Origin: Anniella stebbinsi
Lineage: Eukaryota; Chordata; Lepidosauria; Squamata; Anniellidae
Reading direction: 5' to 3'
Length of the DNA stretch: 64,000 bases
Assembly: GCA_029215795.1 (NCBI GenBank)
Contig: JARDYH010000003.1
Coordinates: 91,358,609 to 91,422,608 of the forward strand
Part shown: positions 52,201 to 55,600 of the stretch, piece after piece
How the letters are laid out: each line of letters starts with the position of its first letter
Position numbering within the stretch: the first letter of the stretch is position 1
Position numbers and translations under genes: made by a program
The notes under the pieces: generated by a model
Database searches by the model: none
Told to the model about the DNA's origin: nothing
The model's input: only the letters and a program-made list of their open reading frames with translations

Positions 52201-52630
52201 TGTGCTAAATAATGTGTACATTTGTGTGTCTGTGTGTGTATGTATGTGATCTGTGTGCAGAGAATTGCTGTAAGGGAGGAGAAATTGCCCTAAATTAATG
52301 CGCTAATACTTACTTTCCACAGATTTAAAACAAAATGACTCGCTTGTGAGGAGCCCCTTTTTTTGTTTAGCTTTTTAGTATCAAAATAATACCCCTTGCT
52401 AGTTCTTCCTTGTCTTCGTATCTTGCAAAAAAACTAAAACCAGAATAAAAGATGCCAATGTGTAATGTTTGTAATTGCGGGCCTCTCTGCTAAACAGCAG
52501 TCAGAAGCTCATCTTGTCTTTGTCTTCCTCTCTCCACCTTTAGATGACAGAACAAAGGAAAAACAAGCAGAGGCTGGGCTTTCTTGGATCAAATGCACCC
52601 CATGTGAACCATCACATGCCACCACACTGA
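2553..52630 (+). CDS. ITPR2: ITPR2, inositol 1,4,5-trisphosphate receptor type 2: 3' part of the gene (12 exons)
   Basis: The joined exons are 2553-2660, 4820-5012, 8070-8195, 15030-15205, 20705-20869, 28159-28354, 29426-29518, 30017-30147, 30575-30740, 33351-33511, 49532-49693 and 52544-52630. They total 1764 nt and read in one frame to a TGA stop, giving the last 587 residues of a receptor whose family length is about 2,700. The protein is a tetrameric calcium-release channel of the endoplasmic reticulum membrane, opened by IP3 and calcium. The fragment holds the six-segment channel domain and the C-terminal tail. FGDDGDEG after S1, the luminal loop and the tail NHHMPPH match type 2 rather than ITPR1 or ITPR3, as I know those families. 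No frameshift or premature stop is present, so the gene looks functional. The N-terminal IP3-binding part lies upstream of the window. Confidence 0.97.
3870..4022 (+). mobile_element. CR1 LINE, 3' end fragment
   Basis: The sequence ends in the typical CR1 3' wording, GGATGGACTAGATGGCC followed by CATCCAACTCTACAG, and lacks the 5' part. 5' truncation is the rule for CR1, the dominant LINE of sauropsids. Confidence 0.7.
4316..4432. mobile_element. Fold-back hAT-like MITE
   Basis: The ends are CAGCCTTCCCCAACTTG and its near reverse complement, finishing in TGGGGAAGGCTG. The interior keeps a GGGAGTTGCAGTCCAACA arm, complementary to the left arm. The same family occurs at 7441, 21191, 23042 and 45799. 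Confidence 0.55.
4820..5012 (+). CDS. ITPR2: ITPR2 exon 2 of window (intervening lateral domain)
   Basis: This exon has 193 nt in phase 0-1, with acceptor TTTGCAG and donor A|GTAAGT. It encodes fragment residues 37-100: [20 protein letters not shown], then a [12 protein letters not shown] segment, and ends in [11 protein letters not shown] before a split Asn codon. The [11 protein letters not shown] and [10 protein letters not shown] stretches are near-invariant across IP3 receptors and form the lateral domain just before the first membrane helix. The reading frame runs on into the intron and stops at the TGA of 5052-5054, so retaining this intron would truncate the channel. Confidence 0.97.
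5680..6180 (-). mobile_element. L2-type LINE fragment (CR1 superfamily), 3' part
   Basis: It is homologous to the better preserved copy at 17375-18470: shared words include TTCCATAATTGGGGGGCCAC, GAGAAGGCCCTTTCCC and AAGCTGCAGCTTCTGAAC. It reads on the minus strand, is internally deleted and has no open frame. Confidence 0.65.
6896..7010 (+). mobile_element. MIR-like SINE fragment
   Basis: TTTGGGGATAGTAATACTGACC after a TTAGCCTCCTTTATAA stretch resembles the MIR core (CTCATCTGTAAAATGGGGATAATAATA). It is a diverged single copy. Confidence 0.45.
7181..7271. repeat. 21-bp inverted repeat around CCATGGAGGCT
   Basis: The arms at 7181-7201 and 7251-7271 are complementary with one mismatch and are separated by 49 nt. 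A related piece with CATGGAGGGTGACTGTC and CCGTGGAGG is at about 35508-35560, so this is probably a dispersed repeat remnant. Confidence 0.5.
7441..7568. mobile_element. Fold-back hAT-like MITE
   Basis: It has ends GTGAGCAACTTGTAGCCC and GGGCTGCATGTTGCCCAC and arms CCTCCAGATGTTTTGGCC and a diverged complement. It belongs to the same family as 45799-45921. No clear target duplication was seen. Confidence 0.5.
8070..8195 (+). CDS. ITPR2: ITPR2 exon 3 of window (S1 membrane helix)
   Basis: This exon has 126 nt in phase 1-1, with acceptor CTTCCTAG and donor GAAG|GTAAGT. It encodes [20 protein letters not shown], then a hydrophobic run (fragment residues about 120-136, [17 protein letters not shown]), which is S1. 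It ends in the acidic luminal sequence FGDDGDEG. That acidic stretch is one of the clearest pointers to type 2, since ITPR1 has a different sequence here. The intron before this exon is about 3.1 kb and the one after it about 6.8 kb. Confidence 0.97.
8363..8706. mobile_element. hAT-like MITE, diverged
   Basis: The left end CAGAGATAGGGAACCTC pairs with right-end GAGGTTCCCCGCCC. The interior shares GGGGCAGGGCCAAAACACC-type wording with the copy cut by the window end at 63835-64000. The exact right border is uncertain. Confidence 0.5.
11727..11804. repeat. 78-nt purine tract, (GGGA)n(GA)n
   Basis: The run is uninterrupted purine on the + strand: degenerate GGGA units, then about 25 GA units. 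The same compound layout occurs on the other strand at 34236-34314. Confidence 0.95.
12760..12880 (+). mobile_element. MIR-like SINE fragment
   Basis: TATGGGGATAATAATACTGG, then a block ending in TCATATAAATGTTGTAGTTG, follows the MIR 3' half. The tRNA-like head is not visible. Confidence 0.5.
13130..13425 (+). mobile_element. CR1-type LINE 3' fragment
   Basis: The wording GAGCTAGATGGGCTATTGAT then CTGATCCAGCGCAGCTTTTT is typical of sauropsid CR1-like 3' ends. Upstream CTGGAATGGCTTTAAAGGGG supports this. No open frame remains. Confidence 0.6.
14622..14775 (-). mobile_element. L2-type LINE 3' tail
   Basis: A TTTATTTATTTA tail is followed by CATTTGTATACCTCCCCATA and GCTGAAGCTCTCTGGGCGG, the same 3' end as the copy at 17430-17480. 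Confidence 0.7.
15030..15205 (+). CDS. ITPR2: ITPR2 exon 4 of window (S2 and S3)
   Basis: This exon has 176 nt in phase 1-0. A polypyrimidine tract and CCCCTAG precede it and AAT|GTAAGT follows. It encodes [20 protein letters not shown] (S2), a short loop with KPVGIRPF, and the S3 region [19 protein letters not shown] (fragment residues 143-201). The two hydrophobic runs separated by KPxGIRP match the IP3 receptor channel domain. No premature stop or frame change is seen. Confidence 0.97.
15248..15282. repeat. (GT)n microsatellite
   Basis: About 16-17 perfect GT units lie 43 nt after the exon 4 donor site. Confidence 0.97.
15976..16295 (-). mobile_element. Fold-back hAT MITE, copy A (320 bp, intact target duplication)
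   Basis: The ends are TAGGCTGACCA and TGGTCACCCTA. It is flanked by perfect ATTTAAAG 8-mers (15968-15975 and 16296-16303). The two arms are near-complementary over most of their length, so the whole element can fold. The asymmetric loop shows it lies opposite to copies B and C. An 8-bp duplication places it in the hAT group. No coding capacity is present. Confidence 0.85.
16435..17080 (+). mobile_element. CR1 LINE, 3' part
   Basis: The piece includes wording for the C-terminal reverse-transcriptase region (CATCTTGAGTACCGTGTCCA, GGAGAGACTGAAAGGATTGG) and ends in the CR1 3' signature GGGGGTTGGACTCGATGGCC followed by ATTCTATGATTCTATAATTCT-type short repeats. The frame is broken by stops. Confidence 0.85.
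17375..18470 (-). pseudogene. L2-type LINE reverse-transcriptase fragment, frame-broken
   Basis: On the minus strand, 18468 to about 17600 encodes the second half of a CR1-superfamily reverse transcriptase: [12 protein letters not shown] (active-site YADD), [13 protein letters not shown], then in another frame [34 protein letters not shown] and LHWLPV. At least two frame changes are needed to join them. The 3' end at about 17375-17480 is the GCCCCATAGCCGAAGCTCTC block with a TTA/TTG-rich tail. It is 5'-truncated exactly at a short palindrome (18440-18468). Most likely L2; L3 is possible. Confidence 0.85.
18440..18468. repeat. Perfect 13-bp hairpin at the LINE truncation point
   Basis: TCATCAGCGTACT at 18440-18452 and AGTACGCTGATGA at 18456-18468 are exact reverse complements around a 3-nt loop. 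The right arm is part of the normal YADD codons of the LINE; the left arm is an inverted extra copy. Confidence 0.9.
19085..19275. mobile_element. MIR/L2-type repeat fragment
   Basis: CTTACCCTCACAATAATGTT, GTGAGCTTCATGGATTTAAA and CTCTGTTTACTATACCATCT follow a repeat that is common in squamate introns. It is diverged and the family is uncertain. Confidence 0.45.
19945..20090 (+). mobile_element. tRNA-derived SINE (squamate type)
   Basis: AGAGCATAGGCTTTGCAGCC and GTCCCAGGTTCAGTCCCCAG resemble the A and B boxes of a tRNA-derived SINE head, followed by TCCAGTTAAA. A second member is at 38275-38440. The Pol III boxes are only partly matched. Confidence 0.6.
20705..20869 (+). CDS. ITPR2: ITPR2 exon 5 of window (end of S3 region, S4)
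   Basis: This exon has 55 codons in phase 0-0, with acceptor CTACACAG and donor CTG|GTGAGT. It encodes [20 protein letters not shown], then [20 protein letters not shown] (S4) and EFFYSFL (fragment residues 202-256). The [14 protein letters not shown] loop is diagnostic of IP3 receptors. Unlike voltage-gated channels, S4 carries no regular array of arginines, as expected for this family. The downstream intron of 7.3 kb holds the 2.55 kb hAT-like element. Confidence 0.97.
21191..21324. mobile_element. Fold-back hAT-like MITE
   Basis: The arms CCTTCCCCAACCTGGTGCCC and GGGCACTACATTGGGGAAGG are complementary, with inner arms CCTCCAGATGTTTGGCATAC and a partner ending CACCTGGAGG. It is the same family as 4316-4432. 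Confidence 0.55.
21570..21795. mobile_element. MITE related to 44099-44316, left end lost
   Basis: It shares GAATGCTGCCATAGTCAACT and GATTATTTATTACCATGTTG with the copy at 44099-44316 and ends in GTTGTCCGAATTCAGCC. It lacks the TTAGGG units found in that copy. Confidence 0.65.
22405..22423. repeat. Poly-G run
   Basis: A run of about 18 or more G sits in unique sequence. Such a run is prone to assembly error and could form a G-quadruplex. Confidence 0.9.
23042..23162. mobile_element. Fold-back hAT MITE with target duplication
   Basis: The left end is CAGTGGTGGGGACC. It is flanked by CCATAGAT (23034-23041) and CCATTGAT (23163-23170), 7 of 8 matching. The inner arms GATGTTGGACTCCAGCTCCT and a GGAGTTGTAGACCAACA partner pair. 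The right end has become a poly-C run. Confidence 0.65.
23322..23349. repeat. (TA)n microsatellite
   Basis: About 14 perfect TA units, preceded by CATTAACA. Confidence 0.95.
24640..25560. repeat. Degenerate tandem array inside the 2.55 kb element
   Basis: There are about four units. Each begins near an ACTCTGA...TGCTCTTAAAA block, then GCCAGCCTCTCAGGG-like and TCTGGGTTG-like blocks. The first two units are about 300 bp, with an added CTCTCT-rich middle and GGTCACATCTGGTGACTCTT. The last two are about 150 bp and lack that middle. A (CT)n run is at about 24811-24846. Confidence 0.7.
26080..26480. repeat. Second tandem array in the element, about 130-bp units
   Basis: Three or so units share CCTAAAAATCAGCGGATGAAT, TTTGCTTCAAACATGGCA, ATTTCATCTATTTACCTTTA and AAAATGACCGTTTTTAAAAA. 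The array is AT-rich and has no open frame. Confidence 0.75.
27235..27312. repeat. Perfect 39-bp tandem duplication
   Basis: 27235-27273 and 27274-27312 are identical (TTACTCAGATTTACTCGC then a CT-rich second half). It lies just before an L2 tail. Confidence 0.95.
27338..27412 (+). mobile_element. L2-type LINE 3' tail
   Basis: TGAACTGCCCAGAGAGCTTC then AGCTATTGAGCAGTATTGAA and an AAATAAATAAATAA tail. This is the plus-strand form of the 17430-17480 end. Confidence 0.7.
27514..27556. repeat. (TTA)n microsatellite
   Basis: About 12 near-perfect ATT/TTA units. Confidence 0.95.
28159..28354 (+). CDS. ITPR2: ITPR2 exon 6 of window (S4-S5 linker and S5)
   Basis: This exon has 196 nt in phase 0-1, with acceptor TCTCCTAG and donor GCAG|GTATTG. 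It encodes [20 protein letters not shown], the amphipathic S4-S5 linker, then S5 ([20 protein letters not shown]) and the start of the luminal loop, [19 protein letters not shown]. The NKT is a potential N-glycosylation sequon on the luminal side. The linker and S5 are almost identical across vertebrate IP3 receptors. The donor GTATTG is weaker than the others but the frame across it is unambiguous. Confidence 0.97.
28355..29425 (+). other. ITPR2: ITPR2 intron 6 of window
   Basis: The intron is 1071 nt. The only structure seen is a (GACA)n microsatellite at 28437-28474, with about eight near-perfect units. The rest is AT-rich and unremarkable. Confidence 0.85.
28437..28474. repeat. (GACA)n microsatellite
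   Basis: A run of AGAC tetranucleotides with GATA at both edges, in the intron after exon 6. Confidence 0.95.
29426..29518 (+). CDS. ITPR2: ITPR2 exon 7 of window (variable luminal loop)
   Basis: This exon has 93 nt in phase 1-1, with acceptor CTGACAG and donor TCAG|GTTAGT. It encodes fragment residues 322-352: Ser/Thr-rich [16 protein letters not shown], then [14 protein letters not shown]. It lies in the lumen between S5 and the pore helix, the most variable part of the channel domain. A Cys-x4-Cys pair and an NCS glycosylation sequon are visible. The spacing ...C-x4-C is kept in the type 2 sequences I know. A second AG at 29428-29429 could act as an acceptor, but only the first one keeps the frame. 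Confidence 0.92.
29519..30016 (+). other. ITPR2: ITPR2 intron 7 of window
   Basis: The intron is 498 nt with borders GTTAGT and CACAG. A short dispersed-repeat remnant (an AGGATTGAGCCCTTAG-like word) lies near 29855-29870. Nothing else was recognised. Confidence 0.85.
30017..30147 (+). CDS. ITPR2: ITPR2 exon 8 of window (pore helix and selectivity filter)
   Basis: This exon has 131 nt in phase 1-0, with acceptor CCACAG and donor GAT|GTAAGT. It encodes [20 protein letters not shown], then [20 protein letters not shown] and PSKD (fragment residues 353-396). [17 protein letters not shown] is the pore helix and GGGVGD, at 30106-30123, is the selectivity filter of all IP3 receptors. A Gly-to-Ser change in this filter of human ITPR2 is known in inherited anhidrosis. 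All filter glycines are intact here. Confidence 0.97.
30148..30574 (+). other. ITPR2: ITPR2 intron 8 of window
   Basis: The intron is 427 nt with borders GTAAGT and TTTCAG. A poly-C run lies at about 30379-30389. No other feature was seen. Confidence 0.85.
30575..30740 (+). CDS. ITPR2: ITPR2 exon 9 of window (S6 gate and start of the linker domain)
   Basis: This exon has 166 nt in phase 0-1, with acceptor CATTTCAG and donor G|GTATGT. It encodes [20 protein letters not shown], the rest of S6 with the gate region ([20 protein letters not shown]) and [16 protein letters not shown]6 lines the pore and extends into the cytosol. CFIC supplies the two cysteines of the zinc-binding linker that joins the pore to the lateral domain, and exon 10 supplies the histidines. 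One local difference from human is Tyr in FYFIV, where human has Phe as I recall it. Confidence 0.97.
30993..31265. mobile_element. Short inverted-repeat DNA element
   Basis: Arms of 33 bp at 30993-31025 and 31233-31265 are complementary with one mismatch. They begin ATTGATCCAGGATGAGG and include ACTCTGC. The 207-nt interior has no open frame of note. No clear target duplication was found, so the superfamily is open. Confidence 0.65.
31540..32300 (+). mobile_element. CR1 LINE fragment split by an insertion
   Basis: The left part (31540-31698) encodes the end of a CR1 reverse-transcriptase frame: GAATACTGTGTACAGCTCTG, GTTACAGCATTTGGGGATTT, TTTAGAAAAAAGGCAAGTAA. The right part resumes at 32209 with TGTATAATATTTTGCATGGT. 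By my recollection of the CR1 wording, the two join without gain or loss of bases. Confidence 0.65.
31699..32208 (+). mobile_element. Probable non-autonomous Helitron, 510 bp
   Basis: It starts TCTATACATATAAAACTG and ends CTAG, and sits exactly between an A (31698) and a T (32209). This is the Helitron pattern: 5'-TC, 3'-CTRR, insertion between A and T, no target duplication. The first 150 nt (GAGATACAAACTTGAAATTT) resembles vertebrate Helitron leaders. A 34-bp imperfect stem-loop is at 31962-32051. The expected small hairpin just before CTAG is weak (CCTG/CAGG), which lowers confidence. Confidence 0.6.
33095..33165 (-). mobile_element. L2-type LINE 3' tail
   Basis: A TTTATTTATTTAATATTTA tail, then CATTTATATACTGCCCCATA. 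Confidence 0.65.
33351..33511 (+). CDS. ITPR2: ITPR2 exon 10 of window (zinc-binding linker)
   Basis: This exon has 161 nt in phase 1-0, with acceptor TTCTGCAG and donor GCG|GTGAGT. It encodes [40 protein letters not shown] and [13 protein letters not shown] (fragment residues 452-505). HIKSEH completes a Cys-x2-Cys-x16-His-x4-His motif begun in exon 9, the zinc-finger-like linker of IP3 and ryanodine receptors. The DNKT sequon is cytosolic, so it should not be glycosylated. A 16 kb intron follows, the longest in the window. Confidence 0.97.
34236..34314. repeat. 79-nt pyrimidine tract, (TC)n(CCCT)n
   Basis: An uninterrupted pyrimidine run: about 21 TC units, then about 8 CCCT units. It begins about 75 nt after a hAT-like left end (CAGGGTTGGGGAACC at about 34156). 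Confidence 0.95.
34927..35239 (+). mobile_element. Fold-back hAT MITE, copy B (313 bp, intact target duplication)
   Basis: TAGGGTGACCAGATAAAATC begins the element and GATTTTATCTGGTCACCCTA ends it. Perfect CCATATAG 8-mers flank it (34919-34926 and 35240-35247). By eye it is about 97% identical to copy C, with one 7-nt deletion near its right arm. The loop contains GTATATGGTTACTCTA, an inner end-like sequence. Confidence 0.88.
36440..36800. other. CpG-rich patch of unknown nature
   Basis: About 19 CpG dinucleotides fall in some 300 bp (for example CGCGGT, AACGCGCATGCG, TTTGCGCTCCGCTC), against a CpG-depleted intron. It has no sizeable open frame and no clear terminal repeats. It may be a young, not yet decayed mobile element. 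Confidence 0.5.
38275..38440 (+). mobile_element. tRNA-derived SINE (squamate type)
   Basis: GGCCCAGGGTTCAAAGCCTG (B-box-like), then CTTCTGTTAAAAGAACCTCA and CTGTCTCGCTATATGGCAG, as in the 19945-20090 member with a longer body. Confidence 0.55.
42610..42715. mobile_element. MIR/L2-like repeat fragment
   Basis: TTTACAGTTGAGGAACATTG, AGGCACAGCAATATGCCTAG and CAGTGACTCCATGGCAGAGT match the MIR/L2 family wording. Confidence 0.5.
44099..44316. mobile_element. MITE with CTCAATTCAGACGACAC ends
   Basis: The left end CTCAATTCAGACGACAC is matched by right-end GTGTCGTCTGAATTGAG, perfectly complementary over 17 bp. Flanking CACTGT words (44093-44098 and 44317-44322) may be a short target duplication. 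The interior matches 21570-21795 except for a telomere-like insert at 44258-44278. Confidence 0.75.
44258..44278 (+). repeat. Telomere-type (TTAGGG)n, about 3.5 units
   Basis: TAGGGT occurs three times in a row, followed by TAG, within the MITE. The sister copy at 21730 has unrelated sequence at the same place. Confidence 0.95.
45799..45921. mobile_element. Fold-back hAT MITE, 123 bp
   Basis: The left end CAGTGGTGAGAAACTGTGG and right end GCCCCACCCCTG are flanked by CTACTGAC (45791-45798) and CTTTTGAC (45922-45929), 6 of 8 matching. The arms CCCTCCAGATG and GGAGTTGTAGTCCAGCA belong to the family at 4316 and 23042. A short AAT-rich run follows at 45940-45965. Confidence 0.65.
47199..47868. 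mobile_element. MITE interrupted by hAT copy C
   Basis: The left end GCTATTCAAACAACACGC and the right end ATGGGTTAACGTGCTGTGCG then AATCCAG are roughly complementary. Between them lie GGTTGAGTGTGGGCGGTTGT, the copy C insertion at 47340-47659 and a shorter inverted pair at 47782-47868. Without the insertion it would be about 340 bp. The outer border is inferred. Confidence 0.4.
47340..47659 (+). mobile_element. Fold-back hAT MITE, copy C (320 bp, intact target duplication)
   Basis: TAGGGTGACCAGATAAAATC opens it and GATTTTATCTGGTCAGCCTA closes it. Perfect TGTAGTGT 8-mers flank it (47332-47339 and 47660-47667). It is in the same orientation as copy B. It has no coding capacity. Confidence 0.88.
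48556..48729. mobile_element. Palindromic MITE, 174 bp
   Basis: GGACCTGTTCAGATAACTTG and its near reverse complement, ending CATGTTGTCTGAACAGGGCC, form the ends. An inner AACCATGGTTAGAAATGG arm is also self-complementary. It resembles a common squamate MITE family. Confidence 0.6.
49532..49693 (+). CDS. ITPR2: ITPR2 exon 11 of window (C-terminal coiled coil)
   Basis: This exon has 54 codons in phase 0-0, with acceptor TATATTCAG and donor CAG|GTTAGT. It encodes [20 protein letters not shown], an acidic DNEQNE linker, then [20 protein letters not shown] and QLAELKEQ. The second half has heptad-like spacing of Leu, Ile, Met and Val and forms the four-helix coiled coil in the middle of the receptor tetramer. 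[15 protein letters not shown] is an IP3 receptor signature. The upstream sequence is pyrimidine-rich (CTCTTTCCTTCTTCTATATTC). Confidence 0.97.
50148..50600. mobile_element. CpG-rich DNA-transposon-like segment
   Basis: It contains TTCGGATGACATATTAAGCA, a second end-like GAATTCGGACAACACTTTAA and an inverted TTAAACAAC/GTTGTTTAA pair, with GCCGGCGCTCGG and GCGGCGGCC in between. The ends resemble the 21570, 44099 and 48556 families. Its boundaries are unclear and two elements may be joined. Confidence 0.5.
50935..51420 (+). pseudogene. L1 LINE ORF2 C-terminal fragment with A-rich tail
   Basis: An open frame of 116 codons ends at the TAA near 51283-51285. It reads through [36 protein letters not shown] and [17 protein letters not shown], which is the C-terminal pattern of L1 ORF2 (RxxIAKxWK, EWxxxVW). 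The 3' part runs into a TTTTTTAAAAAAAGAAC tail. The 5' part, including the reverse transcriptase core, is missing. This is a dead copy, although its tail frame is open. Confidence 0.75.
51900..52085. repeat. Squamate-type dispersed repeat
   Basis: AAGTAAGTCCCATTGAATTC, TTACTTGCTTCTGAGTAATC and GGGTGCAATCCTATATGCAT occur here. Related pieces are at about 14225-14300, 26730-26775, 29830-29870, 42540-42605 and 61800-61875. The family is not named here. Confidence 0.55.
52544..52630 (+). CDS. ITPR2: ITPR2 last coding exon (C-terminal tail and stop)
   Basis: The acceptor CTCCACCTTTAG precedes 28 codons, [20 protein letters not shown] then VNHHMPPH, and a TGA at 52628-52630. TEQRKxKQRxGxLG is the conserved end of the IP3 receptor coiled-coil tail, and the His/Pro-rich end is the type 2 form. 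Phase 0 entry joins exactly to ...LAELKEQ of the previous exon. The stop is followed by a region that looks like a long 3' UTR. Confidence 0.96.
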   Translation: MTEQRKNKQRLGFLGSNAPHVNHHMPPH

Positions 52631-55600
52631 TACCATGGGGGGAGAGAGCCGTGACTAGCCTTTCATCAGTAGTCTCGCTTGATTACAGAATGAAAAAGCT
52701 GAGATTGGGAGTGCTGAACAAAGCCTATTGTTAAGAAGTTGCAAACAACTGAGTGCAAAGATGTTAAGTGGTTTAGCTCTGGGAACAATTTGTAACTGTT
52801 TTTTCATGGTTGAAAGGGGCCACGGGCTTAAACGTTACAGATAATTGGGGTGGGGGCACTTCAGCATCTTTCCTCAAGCAAACAAGAAAAAAGGTATCCT
52901 CTCAGTTTACACTCCCTCGTAATTCAATTGGCTTCTTCTGCTGGCAGATGCCAAGGCAGGACAGAATTGGGCTCTGCTATTTTGAATGCCATCATACGAA
53001 TCCTTGTAAAACTAATGGAGCAACCAAGGGACAGAGGGAATAGTTTATTAACACAGAATGCAACAGCCTTATTCAGAATCTGTAGAAGGTCTTTGTTGTT
53101 GCATTTGCTGGCCAACATCGTTTGTCATGTTTGGCATTTGCTCTCTTTTTCTTTCTTTTTTTTTGGGGGGGGGGGGTTAATTACCGTAAATATGTCATTG
53201 GAGAAAGCAATAATGTTACAGCGAGTTAATTTGCATTGGAAGATGAACAAAAGCATCCTCAAAAACGAATTGTTTCCTTTTCTTCTTAAAAGAGAGGTTG
53301 CAAAGACAAGTTCTAATGCTAAGAGAATTTTAGCTGTCAGCTGTGCAATTCCTTATTTATAAAATAGAGCACAATGGGTCTGCAGCTGGGAGAACTTGAA
53401 ATTTATGCACATAACCACTGACAACATTAACTGGAAGTGATTTCTTTACTCCTGGATCTCTGTGTTCTCTATTAATGTGGCTGCATGTGGAGATTTCACC
53501 TAATAATGGTCTTTAACTGGGTTTTTAAAACAACAACAACAACAACACACACACACATTCCAAGGAAAGGATTGAGGAGAAAATTAGATATTTTACAGCT
53601 AATATTTGAGATTAATTTCAGGGGCTAAACAGCTTTGAGATGACAGTCTAGAAAGAATTATAATTGTATCATTACTGTCCATAAGCCACACAGAGAAGCG
53701 ACCTGTTTCTCTTTACGCAGTTTCTTGGTGATATGTTCCTCACATAAGCTACACGATTGAACTTCCACTGACACAGGAATGGACTATTTCGTTATTACCC
53801 ATCCTCTCATCCACCAAACTGTGGCCATCACTGGAGACAGCACCTGTGTTAGCCAGAATATTGACTCGGCATTGCAGTTTTTATGATTCCAGTGTTAGGA
53901 GAGATAACAGCTCTGGTTCTGATTCACAATCAGGGCTATGCCATCTATACATCAAATATTTAGAGTTTTTCACTCAATGGGAGTGAAATGCACCCAGTTC
54001 ATGCTAGTTTTCTGTAAATCTTGGTCTTCCCTAAGTGCCTGCTTCTGGTTTAAGCTTTTAATACAAATGCTGAGAAAGAATTGTAAAAGGTATTTGTGAT
54101 ATTCTTTACTCAAGTACCAATAGCTAGTCCTGATTACATATATTAGCCATACTGGAAAGTTTGAAGAGAGTATTCACACATTACTTTTTAAAAATCAAAA
54201 TCAGAAGCCATCAATGTAATCAGTGAGATTACGCATGATTTTTCAGGGTAGTGCCATATTATGGGGTTCTATGTAACATTTACTTTGCAAGTCCCATTCG
54301 CTTACAATAGAAGATTTGTATGTCACAACGGTCACCAGTCTCCCATTTGTTTTCATGAAGCGTCTCTAGGGGCAGTTTTTGGTGATTTGCATCCTGTATC
54401 TCTTGCATTTTGAATTATGTAGTCAACAGAAACGCTTCAAGGCCAGATCCTATTAGCATCATTGTATATTGGGTTAGATGAGTGGATCACTATCTATAGA
54501 GCCATATATAGGAGACTGAGGTGGTAAATTGATTCCTCAGTGTCTTATCCAATCACAATTTTTTCTATCATAGACTATTCTGAGTCCTTCCTTTGGTTTG
54601 AACTGCGTAGAGTGTTCAAAAGAGTTCAATAGAAGTTCAGAAGTAGACTGCACATGCCTACATTCAAATAGAACTTAAGTGCATGGAATTAAAACTTGGC
54701 GGCCTTGCTCTGTCCCCCTTTTAGGACTACCACTGAACATTTCTGTCTAGGGGTATGAAACTTCCACTGACAAAGCACTTGCACGAAAAGGAAGCCGGCC
54801 TACAGAATCTGTCCTCGCCCTTGTCGGAATGACTGTTGTTATAATAAGGGCTGGAAAAGTTGCCGTTGATTCGTGCACCTCTGGAGGGAAAGAAAGGATT
54901 TGCAATCTGATTGGGAAATTAATGGTAGCATATTGGGTGCTATATGATAGTCATGTCTCACATGATTTGCCTATATAAGATTCCAGGTTTGTTCCCTGGC
55001 ATCTTAGGTTCTCAGGACATCGGACAACAAGGCTTGCTTGTGTCTTTGGAGAGTCTTTGCCACCCTGTCCCACACTTTAATGTGGGAAAGCACAGAGATA
55101 TGAAGCTCAATTAAAACAAAGCAAATCTGAAACAAGTTGGTGCAGTGTACATAGTTATGGTTTCCACTCGTGCCTTGGCCCTATATTTTTGGTGTGTAGG
55201 CTAGGAGAGCTTAATCAGAATCTCACTTTACAGTTTTGAAGTCACTTTATATTGTTTATCAAAGCTAGACACAGCTCAATGTTGTTCAGCCTTTTCTGTT
55301 GCACTTACTGTCGTGATCATCTGCTGCAAAAAAACCTAAACCACCCTAAACCGGAACTTTACAAAATAGCTATAAAGGTTGTTATTTTTGCTCAGGAGAG
55401 GGTGCAGCAAGCACTCTGAAAACAATGGATGCTTTGTCATTGAAGCTCTATTGTGAATAATGTTTTGTGTGGGAGTCAGAAACCTAAGATCCTACTTACC
55501 TGCGCTGTTGATTGGTGTACTAAATTTCCATTCACAGATGCAATCTGGAACACTAGCACCATGATCACCCCCCCCCCCCCCCGTAACCTTCCCTCGTCCT

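Larger units (their letters stand above)
49694..52543 (+). other. ITPR2: ITPR2 intron 11 of window
   Basis: The intron is 2850 nt. It contains a CpG-rich DNA-transposon-like segment (about 50148-50600), an L1 3' end (50935-51420) and a squamate-type dispersed repeat (about 51900-52085). Confidence 0.85.

Noticed and set aside
52850..53362. 170-codon open frame just after the ITPR2 stop
   Set aside because: It lies in the presumed 3' UTR and crosses a poly-T/poly-G run, with no domain. It is not a continuation of ITPR2, which has a clear stop at 52628.
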